Origin: Spisula solida
Taxonomy: Eukaryota; Mollusca; Bivalvia; Venerida; Mactridae
DNA length: 64,000 bases
Reading direction: 5' to 3'
NCBI GenBank assembly: GCA_947247005.1
Contig: OX365955.1
Location: forward strand, 44,557,822-44,621,821
Below, piece by piece: positions 12,401 to 22,215 of this stretch (position 1 is the stretch's first letter; the number at the start of each line of letters is the position of its first letter). The position numbers and the translations under genes are program-made. Below the pieces are notes generated by a model, which was given only the letters and a program-made list of their open reading frames with translations, searched no databases and was not told where the DNA came from.

Positions 12401-15400
12401 CTTACCAAAACCAGAGGTTGGCTCTACCAGTCAAGTTCTAAACTTGGGTCAGCAAGGCTTACCTGGTATACAAATCCAGCCAGGATTGACAGGATTACAG
12501 CGACATCGTGCATTCCTACAGCCAGCGGTCGTAGATGGTCTAAATGTGACTAGACTCGTACATGTTGGCATTCCGCCAAAGTCACCGACACGGTATCCAA
12601 CAAATGAAACAGTGAAAACATTGCTTGAGAAAAGAAAGCCTATGGACACTGTTGGCTCTAAGATTCTAAATGTATTAAATGACCAGACTGGTTCTATGTC
12701 TGGTTCTATGCAGACTGTGAAAGTTACATCCAACCAATCTCCACAGATATCACCAGTCTACATGGAACCAATCAATACAAAGATGGAATCTACTGTCTGT
12801 GCTGTACCTAGTGCTGTGTCACCGGTAGCTAAAGCTATCCCTATAGCGTCAGTGTTGGACACGGCACGTAACGAGGGACTAGTCACTACTACCAAACCTC
12901 AGCAATGTGTCATCACATCTATATCAGCGGCCAAGTTGAATACATTATTACTACAGACTAGTGCTGCTGGTGCTAAGTCGATTCCCTCATTAATCAAACT
13001 ACCAAGTAAAGCAGCATTAGATAATGCTGTTAAAGCTGTTGTGACTAGTGTTAACATTACTTTACCTACTGTAAACATTAAAGTGCCTTCTCCTACGTCT
13101 CTGCCATCAATTGGTCCGCGTAGAAATGTCACTAAGACCATACAAACTATGAAATCACCGATACCTGTTGCTCCAAAAGTTGTTACACAAAGTTCAGGTG
13201 GACAGACGATTCTATCGTGTGCAGATACGCATTCGGCTACGTCTTCTATGATGTTGTCAGTGTCAGCACCATCAGCGATATCATCAACTAACAGCATGTC
13301 TGCTTCACATACAATGCAGGCAGTCTCTGGTGCACCTGTACTAGGACAGGATGGTAAAAGGGTCGGTGGTAAAGTTACTCCACAATTACTGTTGACATCA
13401 AAAGGTGTGGTACAGATGGGATATATGAGTGCAGATGGTCTAGTGATGAAAAGTCTCAACGATACCAGTCAGATAAATGTCCAGTTTGATGGTTCCAATG
13501 CACAAGCTGGGAACCAGATGTTGAACCAAGCCGTGAACCAGGCGGTGAATAACGTGGTCAACCAGGGTGTCAATCAGGCTGTCAACCAGGCCGTGCTCGT
13601 ACAGAATAGTGCTGGACGATATCAGCTGATTCATCAGGGCACTTCAGCTTTACATCAGACAACCATTCCAGCAAATCTTCAACAGCTTGCTAGTCCATCA
13701 GCTGTTGCTGCTGTATCTCAAGGTCAAGGTCAGACAATGTTACAGGGCGTCCAACCGATGGTTGCATTGAACGCGAGCGGTAACCCAGTGCTTCTTCCTA
13801 CAGTAAAACCTAACCCACAAGTAGCGGCCAATTCCTCACCACCATCCATTGTGTTACATAATTCCACATACTATGCTGCTCCGAGGAAACCTGCACCATT
13901 GAGTCTAGCAAGAACATCACCTACACTGGGAACATCTGGGCTTGTAGGATCTCCTGCTGTAGCTGGTGGGGCCAGTGATCTGAAAGCTACCACTCCTGGC
14001 TTTGTTATACAACAACAACAGCCAACATCAGCTCTACTCCAACCATCTCCGTCATCAATCATCTCTCAGGCTGGTCTAGTCTCTCCATTACTCAATCTTC
14101 AACAAGGGCTGGTACTACAAGGAGGCGGAGTTCAACTTCAGCAAGGCGGAGTTCAACTTCAACAAGGCGGAGTTCAACTTCAACAAGGAGGAGTTCAACT
14201 ACAAGCGGGCGGAGTTCAACTTCAAGGAGGCGGAGTTCAACTGCAAGGAGGCGGTGTTCAACTTGCTGGTAATTCATTGGTCAATCCTGTTGGTTTGAAT
14301 TTGCTGCAATCTGGATTAGCTCTACAAAATACTGGCAATTTACAACAATCCTCGGTAGCATCTCCTAGTTTAAATCTCCTACAGAAAGCAGTCTCAGCCA
14401 ATACTGGTCAGCAATTACTGAACATCAATCCATTGTTACTCAATTCCAGTTTATCAAATACATCGGGTGGAATGTTAAATCAACAACAGAATGGAAGGTC
14501 TGGGATTGGTCAGGTTAGTCCGTCTGTTACAAACCTGACCACAGCTGTACCCAGATTGAATATAAATGCCACGATGAAACCTACCACCGATGGTGCTACT
14601 CTTCAAGTTAAAGGTTTGACTGGTATCCGGCCTACTTTATCTACATCACTTCCTGCGACCAGTCTGGTTTCACCTGTACCACAGATGATGCAAGTGCAAG
14701 GGTCCTCACTAATTATTCCTAACATGGCTGGTGCAAATCAACAGTTGAACTTGCTGGGTCAACTTGCAGCTACACCAAACACTGCTCAGAAACAACTTGT
14801 ATTCCAGTACCCTTCAGTCGGTCAGATGGTTACCCAGACTGCAGCCATCAACCAGTTACCTATAGCAGCTACATCTAAAGGCAAGGTTCTCGTATCCCCC
14901 GGAAACAAACAATGTGTCACATCAACGGCAGCGGCACGACTCGCTGTACCACAAATGTCGACAAGAACTGATCAATCAGCCAATGCTATTGTTACTGTAA
15001 ATCAAGTGAATATAACTCATAGAACCAGTCCAACTCAACAGAAACTGCTACTCTTCAGCATCGGAGGTCAGCTTGTTACAGGTCATGGGGTACCAGTTAC
15101 TCTTTGTGATGGAGTCTTAAAAGTTGTTCCACATGGGAAGATAAAAATCAATAATCAGACATTAACTTCAGAGCAAATCAAACAAACATTGGCTAAAATT
15201 AACGAAGCAGCAGCAATGACCTTGAATCCAAATCAGCAGCAGACGCAAGTTCAACAGACTGGTTCAAATAATGTTAGTGACCAAAATAAAGTCATTCCAG
15301 TTAAAATTGTGAAGGATTCTATGAATGTAGCTACTGGACCATGTGTAGCAGCTGTGGACCATAGTTATCAAAATATGACAAAAGATAAGATAGTATCTTC

Positions 15401-15980
15401 CTTCATGAACGGTAACTCTGGCACTGTGTCGACTTCTCCTTTCCAAACAAGTTCAGATGTCCAAAATAGTGTTGGTAATCATTCTAATATCATAACACAA
15501 AACATACAGACTGGTGTACACGTTGTGAAATCAGAGCCTAATAGTGAACCACATCTTGTAGACCAGTCTGAGGATAAAACTCTCATAATGAAACCAATGG
15601 TATATTCCTCGGGATTCGTCGTTCGACAAAGAAATTCTGATCAAGTTGAAGTGGATATAAAGCCTGGTTCTGCAAACCAGAACTATAATATAAGTAAACT
15701 TGTAGTTGACAAAGATGCTAAAGGTTTTGTTGTTAAAGCACCAGTGAAAGGTGATCTCAGTGGAAGTGGTGATGCTAGTAATAGTGTAGAGAATCATGTT
15801 ATAAAGTTAGAAGTTCGCGGTAACTATGGTGACGACGAGGAAGATGAGACAGATGATAAACTTGTGATTGATGATAGTGTCAGTGAGAAGGAAGCTGCAT
15901 TGAACTTGTTAACACTCGCTAATCAAGCCTTGGCTCCCATCAAGACGGAAGAAGACGGCACAAATAGTGTAACTTCCTGA
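422..15980 (+). CDS. BRD10: BRD10-like (KIAA2026 family) nuclear protein, 3' ten exons, 5' end outside window
   Basis: Ten GT-AG exons (422-467, 2711-2802, 3430-3633, 4519-4662, 4977-6779, 7925-8041, 8321-8494, 9535-9665, 10313-10887, 11923-15980) join in phase into 2447 codons plus TGA. The first ~115 visible residues resemble the WHIM-like module that follows the bromodomain in BRD10: a basic helix (FYRKVWIMKSLCDHCL) then the block LLGTDNNGQRYIHFPQF and CGADVRVYRQ. A basic linker, a 600-residue Ser/Asp/Glu-rich acidic exon with many sumoylation-type motifs, a charged region around residues 800-900 and a very long Ser/Thr/Gln/Val-rich tail follow. Near the C-terminus an ordered block (LLLFSIGGQLVTGHGVPVTL, then a segment ending LAKINEA) looks conserved. 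A chromatin or transcription role is inferred from family resemblance. The bromodomain is not in the window, so the family name rests on the WHIM-like and C-terminal blocks. Confidence 0.75.
519..778 (+). mobile_element. hAT-like MITE, family A, TSD AAACTT
   Basis: A ~260-bp element with ends CAGGGGTGT and ACACCCCTG, flanked by the 6-bp direct repeat AAACTT (513-518, 779-784). No coding capacity. Confidence 0.85.
969..1237 (+). mobile_element. hAT-like MITE, family A
   Basis: Full-length copy with ends CAGGGGTGTCAA and ACACCCCTG; flanks ATAATC and ATAGTC look like a decayed 6-bp target duplication. Confidence 0.85.
1283..1450 (-). mobile_element. tRNA-derived SINE
   Basis: On the minus strand a tRNA-like head carries an A-box-like TGGCCTAGAGG and a B-box GGTTTGATCCC. 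The related head at 57990-58262 shows this is a dispersed family. It is not a functional tRNA gene. Confidence 0.75.
1609..2601 (+). mobile_element. Family A MITE split by a nested insertion
   Basis: The left part (1609-1782) and right part (2505-2601) together make one family A copy. They are separated by the element at 1783-2504. Confidence 0.8.
1783..2504 (+). mobile_element. 722-bp hAT-like element, TIR CAGGGTTGCCAG, TSD ATTGT
   Basis: Perfect 12-bp terminal inverted repeats (CAGGGTTGCCAG / CTGGCAACCCTG) and a flush 5-bp duplication ATTGT (1778-1782, 2505-2509). Internal GTCAGTGAAA motifs recur. No convincing transposase frame, so it is non-autonomous. Confidence 0.85.
2711..2802 (+). 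CDS. BRD10: BRD10-like exon b
   Basis: The exon lies between acceptor TTGTGTTTAG and donor GTAAGA. It encodes residues 16-46, including RYHELSFYRKVWIM, the helical start of the WHIM-like module. It completes the split glycine codon of the previous exon and ends in phase 0. Confidence 0.75.
3430..3633 (+). CDS. BRD10: BRD10-like exon c, WHIM-like core
   Basis: The exon lies between acceptor TTTTCCAG and donor GTAGGC; 68 codons, phase 0 at both ends. It holds the diagnostic block LLGTDNNGQRYIHFPQF followed by CGADVRVYRQ. A G-x-D-x-x-G-x-x-Y-x-x-F core of this type is typical of WHIM modules in chromatin proteins. Confidence 0.8.
3800..4078 (+). mobile_element. MITE family B (GTCCCCTACC)
   Basis: ~270-bp repeat opening with GTCCCCTACC, with the inverted motif GGTAGGGGAC near the right end followed by a fixed ~35-bp tail (TATTGCTTGCAATTCTTA-type). 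Other copies are at 16663, 24638, 43478/48069, 57645 and 62210. Confidence 0.8.
4140..4450. repeat. AT-rich stretch with palindromic CACGAGTGCGTAGCACGAGTG motif region
   Basis: An inverted pair (near 4160-4183) lies in AT-rich intron sequence. It may be a MITE end, but no second end could be fixed. Confidence 0.3.
4519..4662 (+). CDS. BRD10: BRD10-like exon d, basic linker
   Basis: 48 codons between acceptor TTTTTCAG and donor GTAGTT, phase 0 at both ends. Residues 115-162 are rich in Lys, Arg and Pro (KKVKLKKKRHK), a likely nuclear-localisation or nucleic-acid-contact segment. Confidence 0.8.
4977..6779 (+). CDS. BRD10: BRD10-like exon e, acidic Ser-rich 601-codon exon
   Basis: The acceptor TTTTTTAG opens the exon at GCC CCT AAG, and the donor GTAAGT at 6780 closes it. 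601 codons (residues 163-763), phase 0 at both ends, dominated by Ser, Asp, Glu and Asn and predicted to be disordered. The last ~150 residues hold repeated psi-K-x-E motifs (VKFE, VKSE, IKQE, IKTE, LKLE). The frame stays open past the donor to a stop at 6836, but those last bases belong to a transposon starting at 6812, so the donor at 6780 is preferred. Confidence 0.85.
6812..7056 (+). mobile_element. Family A MITE, TSD TATACTT
   Basis: Ends CAGGGGTGTCAA / CACCCCTG with flush repeats TATACTT at 6805-6811 and 7057-7063. It starts 32 bp after the donor of the large BRD10-like exon. Confidence 0.85.
7262..7860 (-). mobile_element. Family A fragment joined to family C element fragment
   Basis: 7262-7342 matches the left third of family A. 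From 7343 the sequence starts GGTGAGCTAATGTGATCACC and continues as ~145-bp imperfect repeats with AGGTCACAAGGTCACATT-like motifs, the reverse of the family C element at 29331-30628. Confidence 0.7.
7925..8041 (+). CDS. BRD10: BRD10-like exon f
   Basis: 39 codons between acceptor GATTACAG and donor GTATAT, phase 0 at both ends. Encodes residues 764-802, beginning LPDSSQFEMIADSVEELRQL, a short helical segment after the acidic region. Confidence 0.75.
8321..8494 (+). CDS. BRD10: BRD10-like exon g
   Basis: 58 codons between acceptor TGTATTGTAG and donor GTACTG, phase 0 at both ends. Residues 803-860 are strongly charged and helical (HDRIEYLLKELEPWESKLQ, then RRARLRMRKEMEDY), consistent with a coiled coil. 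Confidence 0.8.
8857..9054. mobile_element. ~196-bp MITE with TATAGTGCGGCCAGGATAAT-type ends
   Basis: Left TATAGTGCGGCC..GGATAATGTG pairs with right CACATTATCC..GGCGCACTATA. A flanking TA would fit a Tc1/mariner-like target. No open frame. Confidence 0.75.
9535..9665 (+). CDS. BRD10: BRD10-like exon h
   Basis: The acceptor TGATTTACAG precedes ACAGAAGAT and the donor GTGGGT follows. 131 nt, phase 0 in and phase 2 out. Residues 861-903 are acidic (SSDEETESGESDGEEDT) and then basic. Confidence 0.75.
9730..10049. mobile_element. 320-bp MITE, ends CAGTGATTTTTTT, TSD GCCAG
   Basis: Left end CAGTGATTTTTTTT and right end AAAAAAATCACTG are inverted; the 5-bp duplication GCCAG (9725-9729, 10050-10054) is flush. 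A truncated relative lies at ~7210-7262. Confidence 0.82.
10313..10887 (+). CDS. BRD10: BRD10-like exon i
   Basis: The acceptor ATAAATTCAG completes the split serine codon, and the donor GTATAG follows ACAG at 10887. Residues 904-1095 hold a basic patch (RGRLRKRRIIPNN) and the start of the Ser/Thr/Val-rich tail. Ends in phase 1, matching the next exon. Confidence 0.8.
11236..11503 (+). mobile_element. Family A MITE, TSD CCCTTT
   Basis: Full-length copy with flush 6-bp duplication CCCTTT (11230-11235, 11504-11509), in the intron before the terminal BRD10-like exon. Confidence 0.87.
11923..15980 (+). CDS. BRD10: BRD10-like terminal exon i+1, long low-complexity tail and C-terminus
   Basis: The acceptor CTTCCTTTCAG is followed by 4058 nt that stay open to TGA at 15978-15980, giving residues 1096-2447. 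The composition is Ser/Thr/Gln/Val/Asn-rich, as in transcription-factor activation regions. Internal repeats are an NQAV-type run near 13500-13600 and seven GGVQLQ heptads at 14120-14269. The segment from about 15037 to 15220 looks like an ordered conserved block. The last ~150 residues again carry psi-K-x-E motifs (VKSE, IKLE, IKTE). Codon use is even along the exon and there is no frameshift. Confidence 0.85.
14120..14269 (+). repeat. 21-bp coding repeat, seven GGVQLQ heptads
   Basis: Seven 21-bp units, each reading as a seven-residue GGVQLQx repeat, lie in the terminal BRD10-like exon. The unit length keeps the frame, so copy number can vary without breaking the protein. Confidence 0.9.
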
Positions 15981-16325
15981 TCAACTGTTCTGCTATTTGT
16001 TTAATTAATCCTGTTTATTTACTTTTGATGCAAGTGTATATTTAGATAGTTAGGCTCGCTGTTTATGACCATGAAGTTGACTAGTTACTGCACATGTAAT
16101 ACAATTTAACTATAGGAGAGATCATGTTTGTATACAAAGGGATTAGTACCACCAGCTATCTATTAATGAATAACAAGTTTTTATTGTTCATTCATCCAAT
16201 AACTTGCTGGTGGGCATTTTGCATATGAAACAGTGATCTCTACTATTGTGTCTTGTTCATCTGTTTTAAATTAAGAATGTTTTGAGTGATGGTATAGTGC
16301 AATTTTTCTGACCTGTTAAAATAAA
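15981..16325 (+). other. Putative 3' UTR start of BRD10-like gene with AATAAA
   Basis: AT-rich sequence follows the stop codon. The first canonical AATAAA is at 16320-16325. Further possible signals occur near 18785 and 18866, so the true UTR could be up to ~2.9 kb; the sequence alone does not decide. Confidence 0.4.
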
Positions 16326-16662
16326 CACACAGTGAAATTATGTATTTTTGATGGGTCAAAAAAACACTAGACTATACTCCGCAGCAAGATGATTTTTCTA
16401 CATTAATTTAAAGCTTCGTATGTCTTTTGTTTTAATTTTTGGTCTATCTTTTAATATTTTTTTATTCAAATCAAGTTTATTTTATATCAGAATTTGTTCA
16501 AAGTAATTCTGTTCATTGCTAAAAAAATGATTGGCTTGATTTGTTGGTTATTGCGGGTATATGTGTCCTAGGATTACCTAATGTTCAATTTAATTTCCTG
16601 AATACTTTCAGCTTTGTAACATCGCCATGTAGAAACCATTTTCATGTAGAAACCATTTTATT

Positions 16663-16922
16663 AGTCCCCTACCAGTTTTTGACTGGAGAGGACTATAGGT
16701 TTGCCCTCCGTCCGTCCATCAAAAAATCTGGATCCTGACATAACTCATAAAACAGTTTCCAAGCTAGATTTATGAAACTTGGTATGTAGATAGGGGGCAA
16801 TAAGGGGATAATGCACGTTCAAAAATTTTGATTCCGACCAAAATTGTGGTTGCTATGGCAACTGAAAATGGCTTAAAACCGGTAGGGGACTTCTGTATTG
16901 CTTGCAATTCTTAATGACTTGT
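16663..16922 (+). mobile_element. MITE family B
   Basis: Near full-length copy, AGTCCCCTACC to the ...TTAATGACTTGTT tail, downstream of the BRD10-like stop codon. Confidence 0.8.
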
Positions 16923-17913
16923 TTACTTTGTTTCATTTTACATTTCACTCAGTCTTGTCATCAGTAAAATACCGGACTAGGCCATTTCATGTTGAACACT
17001 AGTATCAAACAATATATTGAAAGCATTTGATGTCCATTTGCTTCCGAGTGTATACATGTGGCAATGCAGTCTTGGAAATTTTAATAATTATTAATTATAA
17101 ACATGCCTGGATAACATTATTCTGCATAATTATAGATATTTGTTTAATTCATTGTATGTTAAAACATTCCACTTTTTCTGCTTCATAGCGACACAATGAG
17201 TGACTGGTACCGATATATACCTGTATTGTATGACTGGTATATGGTGGTCTTTCCCTCGCTCTGTACAAGCGTCATCATGTATACAGAATGAGATGCTGAT
17301 GAATACTGGTAGTTAACATTTTCATAATTTTTTGCTGCACCTAGTTCTTGATTATCTTCACAAAGTCTCGATATAATTATAATTTTATAGCAATGAATAC
17401 TTAAATTTCTATCCAAACATTGAATTTGATGTTCCATGTAGAGCTTGGATGACTTGTATTCAATATTTGTTTGCATGGATATTTGTTATCATTTATTGCT
17501 TGACTTATTTTTGTTTGATGATACACAAATATTCTATTTCAAAACAGTAAAGCTACACTATTTCACATACTTGCGTTTCTGATTAATTGAGTTTGTTACA
17601 GTAGTTTCTAGTGAGAGATGGGAAAACAATCTCAATTGAAGAATGAGTTCAAACTTTTTTAAGGACAGGGTAACATATAAGAAACAGAAAACAGCAAAAA
17701 TAACAAAGGTTACCACACTTATTTAGGAGTTGTCTGTTCTTGAGTACACTAATTTGAAGAAAATACATTCATTTCAAGGACAGATAACTCCTAATAGGTG
17801 CTGTGACCTATGTTTTTGATTGTATTTTTGTGTTTCTAAAATATCAACAAATTCTAATATTGGGAAATTTATGCCTCAATTCTCAAACAAGGAGCAGCGG
17901 AGAAGTTAAAAAG

Positions 17914-18139
17914 TATGGTGGCTGATTTCTGCCATGTCATACTTTTGATTTTTTTTGCCACAACAAAGTGAAAACGTAACAATGCGAAAAAAGTCGACTT
18001 TGTCGTATCTTTGCATTGTTGCATTTTCGCATTGTTGTGGCGAAAAATACACCAGATGAAGGGCGACAATACAACATAAAAAATTCTTACATTTTCGCTT
18101 TGTTGTGGCGAAAATACATGGCATTAATCAGCCACCATA
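17914..18139. mobile_element. 226-bp MITE with TATGGTGGCTGAT ends
   Basis: 13-bp terminal inverted repeat TATGGTGGCTGAT / ATCAGCCACCATA, with a second internal inverted pair around GCCACAACAAAG and CTTTGTTGTGGC. Non-coding. Confidence 0.8.
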
Positions 18140-18400
18140 GAAATGGAATGATTGTTGTCAGTGTGGAAGTGTTGTTACATGGATACAAGATATTTGGCAC
18201 ATATAGTATGAAGATAATCGTCATTGTGTGTTGGTTAAGCATGGTCTATTTGTAGTTGTTAGACAAACAATTATTTATAAATGTATTTAACTATTTATAA
18301 TATTTTATTTTCTCCAATATTATTTAAGTTCAGTTTTTATGGGCATTTGCATTACTGTATTTAGCAAAGATGTTTTGAATGTAGAGAATGTTGGTGTATT

Positions 18401-18543
18401 CACAGGAACTTGCATAACTTAAAAAAAAAATTGATTTTTTTTTCTGTAGATCTATTAAAATATATTTATTGATACTGGCTCTACAGTAGGCCTGGTGAAA
18501 AAAAAATTCCAAATTTTTTTTTTAAGTTATGCAAGTTCCTGTG
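18401..18543. mobile_element. 143-bp MITE with 32-bp inverted repeats, TSD GTGTATT
   Basis: CACAGGAACTTGCATAACTT plus ten A and TT (18401-18432) is the exact reverse complement of 18512-18543. Flush GTGTATT repeats (18394-18400, 18544-18550) mark the target duplication. Confidence 0.85.
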
Positions 18544-18665
18544 GTGTATTGTTGTGTTCATATGATCAGAAGATGTTTTGCTCTCATTTCTGATTTATTT
18601 TGTGGAAAACTAGAAGAAGTAGACATAACACTATTTTGAAAAAGAATATAAACTATTTACCTCAG

Positions 18666-18746
18666 GTAGGGGCTGGACTGTATCGTGCAGCATTGTCGTT
18701 CCATGGCCCGGGCTTTGGCCTCTCCCCACGTCATCCCTGTTACAGG
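18666..18746 (-). pseudogene. Possible LINE reverse-transcriptase 3' coding fragment
   Basis: A GC-rich island in AT-rich flanks. Read on the minus strand it gives MTWGEAKARAMERQ, similar in layout to the W-x-x-A-x-x-x-A-x-x-R tail seen at the C-terminus of some non-LTR retrotransposon polyproteins. Very short; it could instead be unrelated. Confidence 0.3.
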
Positions 18747-19734
18747 TTAATAATAATATAATTATTATCCCATGTAAGGATAGAATAAATTATAATAATT
18801 CTAAAGTTGAACATCTCGACTATGTGTGACCAACTTTTGTGTAAATGTATGTGGTAAAAATATACCAATAAAAGATGCAGCCACATTTGTGTAACATGTA
18901 GTGTATATAACAGGGATTGTATAAGCTGTTTTACAAGGTGTTTTTATTTCAATTTTGTTCGTTTTTGAAGTTCTGTTTTATTTTTGAGACTGTTTATGAA
19001 TAACTGATTTATATGTATGTTTTGTTTTAAGTCTGACTATTCAAAGAATCAGGATGGGCTATTACATTCACCCTTGTTAGATAACTCTAGGGTGAATTTA
19101 ATACTTATTATGGGCATTGAAATGAATACTTTCAATTTTGTATTTTGGGATCTAAAAGCAAACTAAATAAAATTTAGGCAGTGGTATATCTGTGCGACAT
19201 TCAGTATGTAGCCTTTTCTTGTCTATGGAATTTTTAACAACTATTTCATGAAATTTTATGAATTTTCACTGGAAGGTTCTTGAAATTTGGCATTCCAGTT
19301 GGATGATTTTTCACAGTTAAATGTCTCATTAAATTAAAAAAAAAAAGTTTCTTTTGTTTGTGCCATCTGTCTAAACTAAAGCATTGTATGTGTTAAAAGT
19401 AAGCAGTGTACATAGAAAACAACATTACAACCATTGTTGCTATATATAAATACCAACATCATTTATTTCACCAGCATCAAATTCGGCATTATTACAATTA
19501 CAATGTATAAATTTTAACTCTGTCATGTTATTGTAAACCTGGCCCCGATCTCCCCGAGCATCTCAATCTGAGCAAAAGTTCATCTCAAATATCAGCATGT
19601 GTCTTTGTGTTAATTTCCATGTGAGGCTGGGCTCAAAATTAGCATCACTAAACAGAAAAGTTATTCTGGATTTATCACAGTAATATTTCAAGAGTTGGTG
19701 CTTCAGATTTATCTCTAATTCCGACTCTGATTTA

Positions 19735-19950
19735 AGCAAAATCTCAATTTGAGTTGAGATTTCTACTTGAGATGCTTCGAGAGATCTAAGCAAAATCTCA
19801 ATTTGAGTTGAGATTTCTACTTGAGATGCTTCGGGAGATCTAAGCAAAATCTCAATTTGAGTTGAGGTTTCTACTTGAGATGCTTCGGGAGATCTAAGCA
19901 AAATCTCAATTTGAGTTGAGATTTCTACTTGAGATGCTTCGGGAGATCGG
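19735..19950. repeat. 59-bp tandem repeat, 4 copies, palindromic core
   Basis: Units carry AATCTCAATTTGAG followed by TTGAGATT, an inverted pair of 8-bp arms, then CTACTTGAGATGCTTCGGGA. A partial copy of the motif lies at the left edge (~19555). Confidence 0.9.
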
Positions 19951-21029
19951 GGCCTGTTTGATATGTTTGACCATGTAGATGTTTCATCTATTATCAGGAG
20001 TGTATGGCTTTACAAGACTAAAGTTTTTGTGTTATTTTATTGGATTTATGAGCTTTTCACAATGATCACCATACTAAAGAAGAAAGGCTGAAGCTTTATC
20101 ATGTACATCCTCATGATTTATCCAAATGTTCTTGTTTCATTCATTATGGATGACATGTCCTTGTATCATGCTTGTTTGCCATAAAGGTCATTGAATAGCT
20201 GTTCTATTGCAATCATGAAAAACATTCTTCATCTGCTTGTTCATAAATATTTGTGCAATGATCATAACATAACATATGTTTATTGCATAAACTATTCAGT
20301 TTATCGCCATTTACAAAGTTCTATCATACATGATGGCGATAACATATAAAACTGTATTTTATCATGTCCATTTTGTATATTCAACATAGTTTGTTATACT
20401 GTATCACACAGTTAAGAATGTTTTGTTTTTCGATATTTAATTGCAGTATGATATATTTGCTGTTCGGAAACAGTGTTTTCATTAGACTGGCAGAGACTGT
20501 TCCTGGAGCAATGAGACGTCATCACACTTGTAGCAAATCTGAGTCCCTACATTTTTCTGGAGGTTTGAGTCCGTACATTTTTTATGGAGGTTTGAGTCCC
20601 TACATTGTTTCTGGAGGTGTATGATTGTGTTAGCAGATGTGAGTCTGTACATTGACGATGAATGTTTGTTGAGGTTTCTATTATAATTGTGTCATAGTTT
20701 GATAACATTACACTGACCATCATTCTCAAATAAAACTATCTTTAAAGTTTGCAATCCGTCTTGTTGTATTTGCCTGAGTTTTGTGAGTTCTGTATTTATC
20801 TACAAGATGAGATGTCTATTGTCTCCCTACCCATACCACGGGTCCCTTGCCTAAGCAATGCGCTACCGAGAGCCTTTATTAAGTAACCTCCCATTCAATG
20901 AAATGTAGAAGGCATGGATTACCTCCCGTAAAACGGCTTGCCCATGTTAATGGTTTACAGGGAAATGTTTCAGTAACTGTTCCAATATTATTTTCATAAC
21001 TTTCTAAAGGAGTATGTTACGAACATCAA
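19951..21029. other. Intergenic AT-rich stretch with minor repeats
   Basis: Holds a 27-bp repeat x3 around GAGTCCCTACATT (20540-20617) and, at ~20825-20950, a GCG/CGC-containing repeat with ATTACCTCCCGT that recurs at 63808-63950. No gene is seen. Confidence 0.5.
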
Positions 21030-21300
21030 ATTCATTAAAACAAGATGTTTTGTAAAACATGTATGCCCCCATGGCAGCCCAATACAGTAGTCAGAAATCG
21101 TAAATGTCACAATGACTGACCTACTGACCTCAAAATCAATAGGGGACTTCTACTGTTGATGGAACAACCTCCATGTAAAATCTGAGGCACAGTGTTCTTG
21201 AGTTATTGAACGGAAGCCATTTTGTTTACCAACCAACATACTGACCGACATGTGCAAAGCACTATACCCCCCATTTAAGATGGGCGGCATAATTATCATA
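21030..21300 (+). repeat. Dispersed repeat with ATGTATGCCCCCATGGCAGC
   Basis: ~250-bp repeat that recurs at 25925-26170 with the same order of motifs (AACATGTATGC, ACTGACCTCAAAATCAAT, ATGGGCGGCATAA-like end). Family not identified. Confidence 0.6.
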
Positions 21301-21404
21301 CAGGTTTTGTAGATTTCCTCCCTAACTTTGCACTCATTTGTAAGTGTGATATTCATGGGAACGTATCAGGGAAATGTTTGTAAGATATCCGTATGAAGAA
21401 TATT

Positions 21405-21530
21405 CATGGGTGTCAATTTTCCGGATTTATCTGGAATTCCGGATTTATCATCCCTGATAGAACAATGTCTTCTGACCAAAATAAATGGCAAAGGTATGGT
21501 AAATTTAATTTGGCCCTATTGATACCCCTG
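21405..21530 (+). mobile_element. Family A MITE, internally deleted
   Basis: Both ends are recognisable (GGGTGTCAATTTTCC; GATACCCCTG), but ~140 bp of the middle is missing. Confidence 0.7.
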
Positions 21531-22215
21531 AAATTACAGACCAGTCCCTAGATACTAACCATTAATTATGGCTGGAACAGATAGTATGGTAAGATTGTGC
21601 AGGATGGGGGAATACAAACAACAAACACATGTTCGCACAAAAACTTTCAATTCTACACAGCAAAAGAACTGTTCCCTAGTTCAGAGATTTTACAATAAAA
21701 GTTGAAACAACACACATTAATAATGATGATGATGCAGTAATACAGTTCAATAATGAAGGACATTAAAATTATTATATCGCTGGCTTAGAATGAGTAGGTC
21801 TTAAAAACTGTCTTAAAAACTACTTGTTACTTATGGTAAAACAAGCTTTTTACAAGCGGTTTGGTCAACATGACCTGCTCTGATTTTCTTGAAAATAGGC
21901 TCATAAGCGCCTTGTGCTGCAGATTTCAAATATGCACGAGTTTTATAAGTATGTAATTAGCACTTACTTTTCATTCTAAGCCAGCGATATGACGTATGAG
22001 GTTTGTAGTTGAGAGATGGGTATAACAGCATTAAATGTAGAGACAATAATGACACCTGATTGCATACAGAGACAAACATCATGTAAACAACACAGTCACA
22101 TAAATACTGAAGTAATGAGCTATTCTGCTAAACCTTGATGCATAACGAGTTCATGTTAAATTGACATTGACTAAACAAAATGTCTCGAAGCTGAAGCAAG
22201 AAGCAACATTACGTA

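Noticed and set aside
13440..14277. Minus-strand frames opposite the BRD10-like terminal exon
   Set aside because: These are antisense shadows of Gln/Val-rich coding repeats with no independent support.
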